Shown here piece by piece: positions 42,990 through 54,483 of a DNA stretch of 64,000 nt. Positions within the stretch are counted from its first letter, which is position 1. Every line of letters starts with the position of its first letter. This DNA comes from Oncomelania hupensis. Its lineage: Eukaryota > Mollusca > Gastropoda > Littorinimorpha > Pomatiopsidae. Location: NCBI GenBank assembly GCA_036898135.1, contig CM072513.1, forward strand, positions 72,288,438 through 72,352,437. The letters run 5' to 3'. The notes beneath the pieces are model-generated. The model did no database searches. It was not told the DNA's origin and worked only from the letters and a program-made list of their open reading frames with translations. The translations under genes were made by a program, and so were the position numbers.

Positions 42990-43640
42990 ATCTTTCCAAA
43001 TGGGATTAGCTGTCTTCTATTCCAAAAAGACATAATTCGTTTCATAGCCATAATTTTATCTTTTAAGTTTAGTTTAAATCAGTTGAAAATTTTATACCAA
43101 AAAATTATAAAAAATACCATTGTTCCAGACAAAGTTTTTGTCTCTCATATTCAATATTTTCTACTGCCAATCCAAACAATTTGGGTTTGGTCAAAAATCA
43201 TCTTCAGACCGGAAATTTGTGTAAATTTTGACAAAATGTGAATAGCCTCATTAAAAGAGCTCTCGCTTCCATCTATACACAGAATAGTGTCATCAGCAAA
43301 CTGTGAAAGCAAGCGTTCTTTATCTTTTATCCTAATGCCTTTTATAATATCGTTTCTTCGAAACATCAGTGTGACAAAATTTCAATACATATCAAATATA
43401 AGTAAGTACCTTGTCTGACTCTTCTTTCTATCGAAAACCAGCTTGAATACTGACCATTAACAGCAACACATGTACTTGTGTGTTAATAAAAAGTTTTAAT
43501 CTACTTTATCATGTCTTGGCCAATGTTGAAAAGTTCTAAATCACTGTGTAGAAAAAACCAGGACACACTGCCGAAATCTTTTCTCAAAGTCGATTGCTAA
43601 AATCATACCTGGAATGTTTTCTTTTTATGTATAAACTAAA
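42990..43640 (-). pseudogene. L1-like reverse transcriptase core
   Basis: Visible in order, across changing frames: LAIDFEKRF near 43600, NGQYSSWFSIERRVRQG near 43440, LSQFADDTILCIDGSESS (43300-43247), ISGLKMIFDQTQIVWIGSRKY, and MSFWNRRQLIPFGKIT near 43030-42995. The FADD box and the IWIGS-type segment are characteristic of L1/Tx1-like elements. Stops and frameshifts make it inactive. Confidence 0.8.
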
Positions 43641-43700
43641 GTATCGTAAAGTAAGCGGATATTTTCGCCAATGTATCAACCCTTCAAAAAACATTTCTGA

Positions 43701-44449
43701 CTTTTATCAAAGAATATGAGTATACTACAAAGAAGAATCATAACACGATTCTATGCAAAACGAGTGACGTCAGCGACACCACGGCGACATCAAGCGGCTG
43801 CGTGGCGGAGCAGGTCAAGAGAGGTAAACAGACCACATAGCAACATGTAAATACAGACGATATTGATTGACTGTATCGGCGTGTTTCTGATGAATCCCGA
43901 ACATATTTGTCAACACAAATATTGTGTAATGTGTAGGAAAATGACTCCCTGCAATAATGCTGGTATTTTTGCAAATTTATTTTTCGTCAATATTGTGATA
44001 TAGAGCTTACAATGTACATGGAAATGGTGAATGAAAACAGATCAATTGTACTTATTTTATTTTATTTTTTTTACATTTATACAAACAGGAGGCCTTTTTA
44101 TGATATTCAAGTTTGTGCTGTTGGTGACTGAATCATAAAACAAAACTATTGCAGCATGCCAGAGTGCTAAATTGTATTCATACATTAATATCCCCCCATT
44201 GAATAGAGATTAGTGAGCTAAAGAGCTTTGGTTGTCAATTGAACAAAACGGAACTTGTGAAAATGTAACACTGCTTTGCATAATCATAATTATTGTCAAT
44301 TTCAGTTCAATTTGTAAATATGTTATTGTTTCCTTTGGTTTGGTTTTCTTTGTTGTTTTTGTATGATTACTTTTTTTTCTTTTCTTTAACGTTTGTAGTT
44401 GTCTTTTAGTCCGCCTTACAGTTTGTTTGTTTGTTTGTTTGTTTGTACA
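43701..44449. other. Unassigned sequence
   Basis: No gene recognised. (GTTT)n at 44422-44443 precedes an RS1-like end. Confidence 0.5.
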
Positions 44450-44640
44450 TTGCTTAAGGTCCAGTTAATTCTTTAGAGTTGTATCAGGACCGTTGGACAG
44501 GACAGAGCAATACAACACAGATGACATCAGCTTTATGGCACCTCACACGGATCATGTTTACAAGGTCATAAAATTAGGAGGCGCTGGAGACGCAGAGTAT
44601 TCACCTCAAGTTTTCGAACTCCAGGTTTAAAAAACAATAT
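44450..44640 (-). mobile_element. Diverged RS1 relative
   Basis: On the minus strand it ends with GGTCCTGATACAACTC and then AACTGGACCTTAAGCAATGT, followed by an (AAAC)n tail. This is the RS1 3' end in diverged form with a different tandem tail. Confidence 0.55.
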
Positions 44641-45078
44641 AAAAGGAAATATAAAAATCTTAAATACTAAACATAAGTAATTAACAGGCAGAATGTATTT
44701 TAGTTGGTGGTATGGTGGCTTTGATGTGGCCATGTCACAAGATCAAAGGGACTATCCAAAATAATCTTACAGGGGACAGTACAAGGTGGGAGGAAGAGAG
44801 ACAGACAGAAGAAGAGGTGGGAAGATAACATTGTAGAGTGGACAGGCCTGAGATTGAGTGATGCCCTAAGAGAGGCAGAAAACAGAGAAATGGAGAGAAT
44901 TGATTGCCCAATCATCAGTGGTGCCCCCACGCTTCACAAGACTACGGGATAGGTGAGGTGGTGAAGGCGATGGTGGCTTTATTCTGCAATGTATGTAATT
45001 GCCTTTGCCTGCCTGTTAATTTCTTATGTTTATTATTTAATATATTTATATTTCCTTTTATATTGTTTTTTAAAACCT
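44624..45078. repeat. Inverted repeat arms of about 70 bp around an RTE-like fragment
   Basis: Left arm about 44625-44694 (AACAATATAAAAGGAAATAT, AACATAAGTAATTAACAGGC). Right arm about 45010-45078 carries the complement (GCCTGTTAATTTCTTATGTT, ATATTTCCTTTTATATTGTT). The arms have a few mismatches. Confidence 0.75.
44697..44955 (+). mobile_element. Diverged RTE-like 3' fragment
   Basis: Encodes in broken form the WxGHV-type, KxRWED and LSDALREAE segments of the family C-terminus. It ends GTGGTGCCCCCACG, then ACTACGGGATAGG. Confidence 0.8.
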
Positions 45079-45466
45079 AATCAATCTAAACCCTAACCAG
45101 ATCAATCAACCAGCCTCACATAATTTATTGCGTGTTAATTTGTTATGCATCATGAAATTGTCATACCGCGCAATTAATTCGCCCTGCAGACTTAATTCGT
45201 CCTGCGTGGGGTTTTCTGGCTGATCACCTCTTTTATTGTCAACCCCGGTGGTTTGTGAAGTCTTTTTTTTCTTTTTCTTTAACAAACTGCGTAGCTGAGA
45301 CTCCCGAGGTTAAAGTTCACTTCTCCACTTGGAAGAGGTCATCAGCGAGTCTCAGTTGCGCAGTGTGCCTATTTTTAACAGCCTGCGTGGTTATTAAAGG
45401 GACCCACTTTGACGACACCTCATCGACAGATGTTTTTCAACATCCACAGTGAGTGTGGCCCCCTTA
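45079..45466. other. Unassigned sequence
   Basis: No gene, RNA or element boundary recognised. Confidence 0.45.
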
Positions 45467-45479
45467 CCTTAACCTTAAT

Positions 45480-45557
45480 CGGTCCTGATTTGGCTCGGAA
45501 GAGTCCGCTGGACCTAAAGCAACAATCAATCAATTAATCAATCAATCAATCAATCAA
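45480..45557 (+). mobile_element. RS1 3'-end fragment, 78 bp, with exact target duplication
   Basis: GGTCCTGATTTGGCTCGGAA, then TCCGCTGGACCTAAAGCAA, then a (CAAT)n-type tail. The exact 13-bp repeat CCTTAACCTTAAT flanks it at 45467-45479 and 45558-45570. A strongly 5'-truncated RS1 copy. Confidence 0.85.
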
Positions 45558-45570
45558 CCTTAACCTTAAT

Positions 45571-45650
45571 GCCCTTCACCCCTGCCAGGGTATGGGCCGC
45601 CAACAACTGCTCTCCAGAGTCCTCTGTCCTCCCCCACCCTCTCCCAACCC
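45571..45650 (-). repeat. Possible RTE-like 3' end
   Basis: CCTTAACCTTAATG, then GGGTATGGGCCGCCAACAAC and CAGAGTCCTCTGTCCTC resemble in plan the 3' end of the RTE-like family, with a different tandem tail. Tentative. Confidence 0.35.
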
Positions 45651-45727
45651 AAACAAAACAAAACTCTTTCGAAAGTATAATTATTTTATTAATAAATAAA
45701 TGATTGAATAATAAATGAGTAAATTGC

Positions 45728-46165
45728 AGTTTTGTGCCTATTAATAGCGACAGATAGCCAATACTCTAGAGCTATAAATAGCATTTACCAAGGACGGAAA
45801 GAGACAGAACCCCTAAAAATAATTGCTCATAAGGGTTTTCGTTTTAGGTTGGGAAAAAAAAAGAACTTACCATACCCTACCCTACGCCAGACACCAAAAG
45901 ACGCATTCTTCAAGCCGCGTGGGTCACTCAAAAAATAGGGTCAAAGGTCACACGGCTATGGTATTGATGTACCGTTAAAACAGGGGAAATCACTCCCTGT
46001 CAGAACCGAAACGTAAAATGCAAGCTTTAGCGGTTGGTTTGAGCAACGAAAGTCCACTGTATCATTGTGTAATGTGATAACAAAGCCAATTTTAGGGTCA
46101 ACCCGTTTTGGTCCAAATTACACAAAGCCTTTCGAATTAGGGGACTTTTAAGCATGCTGAGCCGA
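45728..46165 (-). repeat. Dispersed repeat R3, copy C
   Basis: Reverse-strand match to copies A and B, including AACCAACCGCTAAAGCTTGC on the minus strand and AGGCTTTGTGTAATT near its other end. Confidence 0.75.
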
Positions 46166-46456
46166 CAGCCCTACTCTCATTCATTGTAGGCAGGATGCCA
46201 CAGTCTCGGGCATTCCGCATGTGTGTTTCTTTCGTTGTATGATTAAGGCTTGCTATTAATTTGTCATGATTTATCTTGCTAGTAAAAAAAAAAAAAAAGA
46301 GGAGGCAATGAATTATGCGCGTGAAATCAGTACAGTGAATGAGCTGTTTTATTGCTTGGTCACCCGCTTGACATGAATGATGCGCTTCTGCGTTTATGAG
46401 CTAACAATTTTTTTTAGCTAATAATTTTGTGTGTGTAGGAGAGCAGGAACGAGATG

Positions 46457-46457
<1 letters not shown>

Positions 46458-46538
<81 letters not shown>

Positions 46539-46561
46539 TAATTAATTAATTAATTAATTAA
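46458..46561. repeat. (ATT)n then (AATT)n
   Basis: About 26 ATT units followed by about seven AATT units. Confidence 0.95.
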
Positions 46562-46698
46562 TACATGGGTGCGCTGAGTTTTTTGTTTTAAGTATTTTTG
46601 TACCTTTTTGCAGCTGACGGGTGCGGCTTATTAGGGGCTGCTGTCGTAACTGTGAGTTGAAATCGGCGATGGATAATTGTTTCTCTGTAGTATCTGCA

Positions 46699-46700
46699 GA

Positions 46701-46772
<72 letters not shown>

Positions 46773-46960
46773 CATGAAATTTATACAGCGCTTTCCAAAA
46801 TCACAAAGCGCTTTACACAAACAAATGTAAACACAACATGCGTACATTGGTCAAGAACACGCAACCACATACACATCCCAACACCAAAAATAACTAACAA
46901 CACTCACTCATGGCGCCTAAGAAAAGGCCTCTCTAAAAAGATGCGTCTTCAAGTTCAAGC
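46699..46960 (-). mobile_element. LINE/SINE 3' end with (TTA)n tail
   Basis: On the minus strand GTGTAAAGCGCTTTGTGATT and GCGCTGTATAAATTTCATG lead into a (TTA)n tail (46701-46771 as written). The terminal pattern is as in other retroposons here. No protein part is recognised. Confidence 0.5.
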
Positions 46961-47889
46961 ACAACGCAAACATAATTATTATTGTTGTTGTCATATTGAA
47001 GACAATTTAGTATTTCACGTAAACATCATCGCCTTCGGGAATCTAATTGTTGTGGCTGTTTACACCTCGCGGTAGTAAACCTAAACAATAACTCACCGGC
47101 ATGTGTGTGAGATGGAAGTGCTAGGGGGTGGGGGATGGGGCAGCCTTATCATAATTATGTGTTTGAGTGTGTACTGTGCGTGTGTTGGTTGGTGTGGGCG
47201 TGCCTATGCCGAGGTAGGCCTGTGCACATGTGCGTCCTTCTGTGTCCTGTCCCATTTCTGTGTCTGTTGTGCGCGCTCGCTAGCGAATCTGTCTGTGATG
47301 GCCTAGTCCACGTAGGCACGCGCGCTGGCGTTTTTGCACTTTGTCGTCGAGGATACGACTTCCCTGATTGTTCTAGATCTTGCGCAATAAACTTCTTAAG
47401 AACACTAACAGTCGCGAGTCACAACTTTCGGACTAATGTTTCGGTGCATGCGTTCATTAACATTCCCTATTAAGTGCCCAGGAGATGCTATCACAATTAA
47501 TGCACATTGAGGCAATACGTTGAGAGCCCAGCTGAATGCCCAAGCTACTAACTGCTCTCCTGTGGTGGACCCTGCCTAAGTTTATTATTGTCGTTAACTG
47601 AAATCGTTGTAATTATTCCCTATCTAATAAGCATTTCCACTTCTCGTTTGCAGACATTTGTCATGTGATAGCAATCTTGTACACGTGCTTTGCCGACGTT
47701 AGTGTTGAAATCTCCAGATAACCAATTTTTTTGCATCCACCTTAGCAGATGACCTTGTAAGTTTGCACTATAGCAAAAACAACAAAATATCACGTTGTTG
47801 GCAAACAATCGTAAGTTGGTGTACTACACTACATGAGCTACATTATTACAGTTTGTTTGTTTTTTACAGCGTAAGGCACACATTTAAAA
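46961..47889. other. Unassigned sequence
   Basis: No gene, RNA or element boundary recognised. Confidence 0.5.
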
Positions 47890-47907
47890 ACATATATCAA
47901 TCAAAAT

Positions 47908-47986
<79 letters not shown>

Positions 47987-48018
47987 ACAACAACAATAAC
48001 AACAACAACAACAACAAA
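47908..48018. repeat. (ATC)n then (AAC)n
   Basis: About 26 ATC units followed by AAC units. Further ATC/CTC-rich sequence runs to about 48155. Confidence 0.95.
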
Positions 48019-48391
48019 AGCGTACAACAACAGCGCACAACACCATCATCAACTACATCATCTTTATTATCCTCCCCCTCCTCATCTTCAGAATTAACAA
48101 CATCCTCCTCCTCCTCCTTCTCCTCACCATCATCATCATCTTCTTCATCATCATAGGCCAAATAGTAATAATAATTTTAGTTCATATAGCGAAAACTCAG
48201 ACAAGAGATTTGTTAATCACAGACAGGCATCCGCGAGAGAGCGTACTCACAATGCTTTTCTCATGCATCTATTGGCACCAATGGCAACCGCTCAAATGTA
48301 ATAAACACAGGAAAGCAAACGACACAAACAACACTTGAGACGCATAACTATATACACGCAACCAACTCCATCTGTCATCATCATTCCCCAA

Positions 48392-48618
48392 TCCTATCCT
48401 ATCCCGTAACTCGAAGGTCGTAGGGGCACCACAGATGATTGCTTAATCAGCGTACTCCATCTTTCTCTGTTCTCAGCAACCCTCATGGCCTTGCTCGGTG
48501 TCAATTTCCCGAATGTTGTCCTCCCACCTCTTTTTCTGTCTCCCTCTTCTTCTGCCTGCTTGCACCGTGCCTTGCAGGATGGTCTTTGCAAGGCCTGATG
48601 CTATGGTGATGTGGCCAT
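48392..48618 (-). mobile_element. RTE-like 3' fragment with exact target duplication
   Basis: TCCTATCCTATCCCGTAACT, then the family C-terminal sequence. The 9-bp repeat ATTCCCCAA flanks it at 48383-48391 and 48619-48627. Confidence 0.88.
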
Positions 48619-48649
48619 ATTCCCCAAATGGTATACAAGTGTCTCTGAG

Positions 48650-48812
48650 CCCTGTAGATCAAAATGAGACAAAATGTCGCTGAGCTATATAGATTAAAAT
48701 GCGACAAAATGTAGCTGAGATATATAGATCAAAATGCGACAAAATGTGGCTGAGCTATATAGATCAAAATGCCACAAAATGTGGCTGAGCTATATAGATC
48801 AAAATGCGACAA
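48650..48812. repeat. 35-bp minisatellite
   Basis: About 4.5 copies of a unit containing TATATAGATCAAAATGCGAC and AAAATGTGGCTGAGC. Confidence 0.85.
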
Positions 48813-48859
48813 ACTTCCTTCACTCGTTCCTTCCCACACCTCTCTTTCCCTCCCTTATT

Positions 48860-49455
48860 TTTAATTGCAATTGCAATTATATTTGCATTATATTAATATG
48901 TTAAGGAAAAAATTGGAAGGTTAATTTAGCAATTAATTTAAAATAGTAATCCTGTCCTATCCTATCCCGTAACTCGGAGGTCGTAGGAGCACCACAGATG
49001 ATCGTTTAACCAGCGTACTCCATCTTTCCCTGTCCTCAGCAACCCTGATTGTTTCGCTCAGTGTCAAACCAGTCCATTCTCGAATGTTGTCCTCCCACCT
49101 CTTTTTCGGTCTCCTTCTTCTTCTACCTCCTTGCACTGTGCCTTGCAGGACGGTCTTTGCAAGACCTGATGATCTGGTGACGTGGCAATACCATCGAAGT
49201 TTCCGTTTTTTCACCACTGTGAGCAGGTCATTGTGTTGTCCAATGGCTTGTGCGATGGTCTGTCGGACTTCATCGTTGGTGATGTGCTGGGTATAGGAAA
49301 TGCTCAGAAGTCTTCTGTAGCACCTTATCTTCATGCTTTGTATTCTTCGTTGGAGATCTGCTGTGAGGGTCCATGTTTCGCAAGCATATAGGAAGATAGT
49401 AATAGGCTTACCTAATTTAAAAAAGTTTGTTTCAAGTTTCAATACAGGCTCTCCC
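48860..49455. repeat. CT-tailed repeat, copy 1, split by an RTE-like fragment
   Basis: Left part: ATATGTTAAGGAAAAAATTG to about 48950. Right part: 49404-49455, with TTTGTTTCAAGTTTC and a pyrimidine-rich tail. The same order occurs at 49590-49855 and 63120-63400. Confidence 0.65.
48951..49395 (-). mobile_element. RTE-like 3' fragment with exact target duplication
   Basis: About 445 bp encoding the family C-terminus in one frame (FLYACETWTLTADLQRR, RWYCHVTRSSGLAKT, RPKKRWEDNIREWTG). The 8-bp repeat ATAGTAAT lies at 48943-48950 and 49396-49403. 5'-truncated, so only a fragment of the protein remains. Confidence 0.9.
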
Positions 49456-49589
49456 CCCCCCTCTACCCCCCCTCTCTCTCATATCTAGGTTGATTTTTAA
49501 TTGCATAATTTGTGTGCGTGCGTGCGTGTGTGTGTGTGTGTGTGTGAGAGAGAGATAGATATGTAGGCCTATGATTTCCAGTTTAATGT

Positions 49590-49757
49590 TAAATGTTAGT
49601 TTTATCCTTTATTTTGTTATAAGGGACAGACTGAAAGATTAGACTTTAAATTAGTCTACTTTAAATTAGTCTACTTTAAATTAGTCTACTTTAAATTAGT
49701 CTAAAATCGTAATCGCTAATTCTAATTCCCCGATTTAAAAAAAATGTTTCAGTTTCA

Positions 49758-49832
<75 letters not shown>

Positions 49833-49860
49833 TGTCTGTCTGTCTCTCTCTCTCTCGCCT
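49590..49860. repeat. CT-tailed repeat, copy 2
   Basis: GGGACAGACTGAAAGATTAG, a 15-bp unit TTTAAATTAGTCTAC repeated about 3.5 times at 49645-49700, TCTAAAATCGTAATCGCTAA, GTTTCAGTTTCAAAG, then (CT)n at 49762-49855. Confidence 0.75.
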
Positions 49861-51569
49861 TTCTTAAGTAAGTTTTTCCCTGTCATGTGTACAACGGAAG
49901 TTGTTGTCTGCTTCTTCGTATTAACGTAACATGTCTGCTCACCAGGCGTTGAGACAACGATCTACTGATGACAATCATAATATATGTAGTAAGTACACCC
50001 ACGGCGCTTCCGTTTTTCGTTTAGCGCTGATGATCGATCTATATCGTGTGTAGTTGAGTGTTGCTAATTGATAACACTTGTATATTGTTGGTATTAGATT
50101 AACATTATTGTACATTGTTGTTACAAGATAACGCAATCTTAGCGTGCATTGTTGCTAATCGACTCGTCTTTCAATAGTCTGTATTGTTTATCTCGCCTGT
50201 TTGTTAGAAAGCGTAATAAAAATAAACAAACATTCGCATCACATGCCTATGTCCATAGGGCTAGTAGCTCAGCTGTTCAGGAGCACGGCGCCTGGCCTTG
50301 TGGACGTACGAGCATGCCCTCGTCTTGGGTGACATGGTTTCCAATCTTGACGTCAGCCAACTTTTTTTTGGTATGTATGCAAAGGGGTTCAAAACAACGA
50401 AGTGACCCTTTCCTTTTGGCTTGAGATTATAAACCAAGGGGCTAGTGCTGTCTGTGCAGGAAAAAACTCCATCGTACGGCCTAAAACAATTCGAAAGTTA
50501 TCGACGAGCTACAAATCAGTGCCAGCGATGACCGAATGTGACTTCCTTTAGGGTAGAGTAGAAAAATGTTCTTCATCGCTGGCCTTCCCTCCCCTCCCCC
50601 CTCTCCTCCCTCCCTAACACACATCTCCCTTCCCAACCCCAACCCCAAACAACTGAGGAACGAAAGAAGGAACGAAAAAAATGTGCAAGCACATTACAGA
50701 GAATTTTTTTCTTCTATATAAGAATCATACCGCATGTGAGACATCTGAGGAAGGAATAATTGTTACGTTCCCATTTATCAAATTAAATGGCAGTTATATA
50801 ACGCTATTGTTTCATGTTTGTTTGTAGGATTCTATTTGGTATCACCTTACTATTGTACTAAACGCAAATCTTTTCCCCATCCTATGGCCTAGATGCATGG
50901 ATGAGCCTAACACACTGTCCTAGACCATAACTAATGGTCTCATTTTAAAACGTTGTAGTTAGCGATGGTAATGGCCTAGGTTTTAGTCCCAGATTTACAA
51001 TAGTCTCCGTCTGTGCGTCGAGGTATTAAACCCTATTTGAACTCACTTCTGCGTCGGTATCTGTTGGCGTTTGCAATTAGGCAGAACGTTAACAGTCATT
51101 ATGAAAACAACAGCAGCAGCAACAACAGAAAACGTAACGAACATATACAGTACACACACACGCATGCACGCACACATGAAAAGAGCGGCCGCGCGCGCCC
51201 TCACAAAACATTCCCCCACCCCCTACCTACATACTCACAAGTCGCATTCTGGCACACTGGCGCTGAACCGAGGTAGGGATGTTTGTCTAGTTCCGTAAAC
51301 CAGTGAATTGACAAGACTGCTTCATTCACATTTCAACGGTGCTTGCGACAAGTTAATCATAGTTTCAAAACATCAATATCAAATGATTTGAAGCGTAGGA
51401 GAAAAGTGCATGGGGTTGAAGGCTGCCTAAGTTTGGGCCTACAAAATGCTCAGAAAAGACCATTGGATAGTCATTTCGGGGCGCCAGGTTAGAGGGGCGG
51501 GAAAGATTGCGCCTCACAATGTTGTTTTCGTCCCTCACCAATTGCTGGTTTTGATCAACGCAACCACCT
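49861..51569. other. Unassigned sequence
   Basis: 50258-50290 (GGGCTAGTAGCTCAGCTGTT) resembles a tRNA A-box region and may be a decayed SINE head. No gene is supported. Confidence 0.45.
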
Positions 51570-51589
51570 CATTCTAAAAACACTCAGAC

Positions 51590-51917
51590 AACGCATACGC
51601 ATAACACACACAAACACACACAGATACACACGCAACACAGACAGAGAAACAGAAATACACAAAAATACACACACACACACACATCGACAACAGAGAAAGA
51701 GGACGAGAGAGAGAAGAGACAACACACACACGGACAACATATACACTCAAACACATACACAAAGCACACAAACACACCCTCCCCAACACACACACACACA
51801 CACACAAGCTCTAGCAACGGACGAACACACATATGCACAAACAAACACATACACACAGAAACTCTAAGAACAAACACACACAAATTCTAAGAACAGCCTA
51901 ACAAACACACCTACACA

Positions 51918-51962
<45 letters not shown>
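51590..51962. repeat. CA-rich low-complexity tract ending in (CT)n
   Basis: Irregular ACAC runs from 51590 to 51918, then CT units from 51919 to 51960. Confidence 0.9.
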
Positions 51963-51965
<3 letters not shown>

Positions 51966-52026
51966 GTGTCACTGTGTCTAAACAATAGACATATCGAAAA
52001 TCATACAAAAACCGTGTCAACTCTTT

Positions 52027-52518
52027 CCTATCCTATCCTATCCTGTCCCATAACCCGAAGGTCGTAGGGGCACCACAGATGATCGCTTAACCAGCATACT
52101 CCATCTTTCTCTGTCCTCAGCAGCCCTCATGGCTTCGCTCAGTGTCAAACCAGTCCATTCTCGAATGTTGTCCTCCCACCTCTTTTTCGGTCTCCCCCTT
52201 CTTCTACCTCCTTGCACAGTGCCTTGCAGAATGGTCTTTGCAAGGCCTGATGATCTGGTGACGTGGCCATACCATCGGAGTTTCCGTTTCTTCACCACTG
52301 TGAGCAGGTCATCGTGTTGTCCAATGGCTTGTGTGATGGTCTGTCGGACTTCAACGTTGGTGATGTGTTGGGTATAGGAAATGCACAGAAGTCTTCTGTA
52401 GCACCTCATCTCCATGCTTTGTATTCTTCGTTGGAGATCTGCTGTGAGGGTCCATGCTTCGCAAGCATATAGGAAGATGGAGATGACCAGAGAGCGCAGC
52501 AGTCTTACTTTTCTCAAC
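52027..52518 (-). mobile_element. RTE-like 3' fragment with exact target duplication
   Basis: The 10-bp repeat TCAACTCTTT lies at 52017-52026 and 52519-52528. The minus strand gives an uninterrupted stretch of about 160 codons from KVRLLRSLVISIFLYACEAW to the family C-terminus, followed by the (GGATA)n tail. It is the best-preserved C-terminal copy, but it has no RT core. Confidence 0.92.
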
Positions 52519-52528
52519 TCAACTCTTT

Positions 52529-52926
52529 AGCACACTTAAACCGGGTTTACCCGTGCAACAGTTTACGAGGAAGTGCGCTTACATTGCTCAAAAGTTGTTA
52601 TCGATTACTTAATGACCTCATTAGGCCTCCACCCTGCTTTACTCATTGATCTGGCAACGGCCTTGGAATGTCTGGTATGTGTGGAATGTGGGCTGGGAGC
52701 GGCGAGATGGTAATGTGCAACTGTTGTTGTGATGTTTCTCAGTGTTTTCCTGCTTCGCGACACGGAACGTATTGATCAGTAACGGGCGAAGTGCAAAAAG
52801 CTGTTTTTGTTTGTTTTTGGTAACAGATGCACGGTATATGATGATAGTGCGGCGCACTATTGAGATCGCTACAGCCGCTAATGGTTATGGTGGTGAGGTT
52901 GCTACGTGTATGTGTGAATGTGGACG

Positions 52927-52928
<2 letters not shown>
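52529..52928. other. Unassigned sequence
   Basis: No gene or element recognised. Confidence 0.5.
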
Positions 52929-52971
<43 letters not shown>

Positions 52972-53053
52972 ACACACACACACGCACACACACAAACACA
53001 CGCACACAAATCCGCCTCGTGGCCGCAGCGCATTATTTTTGTGATCAATTGCT

Positions 53054-53122
<69 letters not shown>
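52928..53122. repeat. (GA)n-(CA)n and (GA)n tracts around a 45-bp unique segment
   Basis: GA run 52928-52967, CA run 52968-53008, unique segment 53008-53056 (AATCCGCCTCGTGGCCGCAG), then GA run 53056-53120. The unique segment recurs at 54293-54340. Confidence 0.9.
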
Positions 53123-53300
53123 AATTTCTCAACTGAGCCTGTGATTCATGTGTGCATGACACTTGTTATTTATTGTTAATTTATTATTTATTTGAGGTAA
53201 AGTTGGGCGCCCACTCCAAAGGCAATTTTATTGAGTTTTATGTATGTAATGCGAAAGTTGGACAATAAAGATGTCTTGTATTATGTTCTATTGATGGTGG

Positions 53301-53339
<39 letters not shown>

Positions 53340-54227
53340 GGATGAGGAGGAGGAGGAGGAGGAGGAGGAGGGCTCATGTATGGCGGTGGTCGTGGTAGTT
53401 GTGTTGTTATTACAGTGCTGTTTTGGTAGTGTTGGTGGTTTGTTGTTGTTCTTAAAAGGGGACGTTAAAAAAAATTTACCGTATTGTCCCTTTTTCCATA
53501 GGGAAATTCTGGGCCGCCTCCCCTGGGGAAAGCGCAGTCGCAGCCTGTGGCGCGCCCAAACCCAACCTAATTAACATTAGTTGTGATTTTGACATTTTGC
53601 TGGGGGAGCAAACCGGAGTACCCGGAGAAAACCCCCGAGACGTTGCTGATGATGGCCGTGGTGATGGTTATGTTTTTGAGGCAATGATGATGATGATGAT
53701 TTTGTTGAAGCAGTGATGATGACGATGATGATGATTTTGTTGAAGCAGTGATAATGAAGATGATGACGATGACAACGACGACAAAGGCGATAACGCTAAT
53801 CATTGCGTAGAGACAACCCAAATAAAGACGACGACGATCTGACAATAACGCTGGTGATGTCAGGGGGGGGGGAAGGGAGAGGGAGGAGTGATGGGGGAAA
53901 GGAGTGGGGAAAAGGTGGGGAGTGGGGGGTGGGGTAAATTGAATTTTTGTTTTAAAAGCAACACGATGATCTAATTTACTGACCGAAAGCAATTTTGATC
54001 TTGATTTTTCTAAATAAGGAATAACGCAGGTCTCTCATTGGAGTTTAGTGTTCACACAGTGTTGAGACTCGCCGGAGAGTGGAGAGAGGCGAGCGTAAGC
54101 CTCGGCTGGCCTCAGCTACGCTGTGTGCTTATTGTCTCGGTCCAGTCATCCAACGTAGCTGAAGCTAAAGGACATCTGCATGTATGGGAAACATGTTGTG
54201 GTTGTGTCATCAGCTTAGAGAATAACA
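53123..54227. other. Unassigned sequence with ATG/GAT and AGG tracts
   Basis: (GAT)n at 53297-53338 and (AGG)n to 53370. 53597-53630 matches the SINE-2 core on the minus strand. 53860-53935 is G-rich. No gene. Confidence 0.5.
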
Positions 54228-54409
54228 AGACACACACACATACACACACACACACACGCACCCACACACACACACACACTCACACAAACACAAATCCGCC
54301 TCGTGGCCGCAGCGCATTTTGTGATGAATTGCTGGAAATTGGCTGTAGCTATTCCCGGTAATATCCGACAGGAGTGGACAACTGTTAGTCTTCTTCTTCT
54401 TCTTCTTCT

Positions 54410-54480
<71 letters not shown>
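54228..54480. repeat. (CA)n, 45-bp shared segment, then (TTC)n and (CT)n
   Basis: CA tract 54228-54292, the shared unique segment 54293-54340, (TTC)n 54391-54413 and (CT)n 54414-54480. Confidence 0.9.

Positions 54481-54483
<3 letters not shown>

Larger units (their letters stand above)
41650..43700 (-). mobile_element. L1/Tx1-like LINE fragment split by a SINE
   Basis: On the minus strand 43700-42990 encodes the RT core, and 42460-41650 encodes the C-terminal region. A SINE-1 copy and its (ATC)n tail lie between. Joining the flanks across the SINE gives continuous similarity to L1-type proteins. The copy is full of frame breaks. Confidence 0.78.

Noticed and set aside
48078..48161. Acidic Asp/Glu-rich minus-strand frame
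   Set aside because: It reflects ATC and CTC low complexity next to the microsatellite.
53567..53992. 141-codon minus-strand frame
   Set aside because: Composition is driven by GAT and CA repeats and a G-rich tract. No domain is visible.
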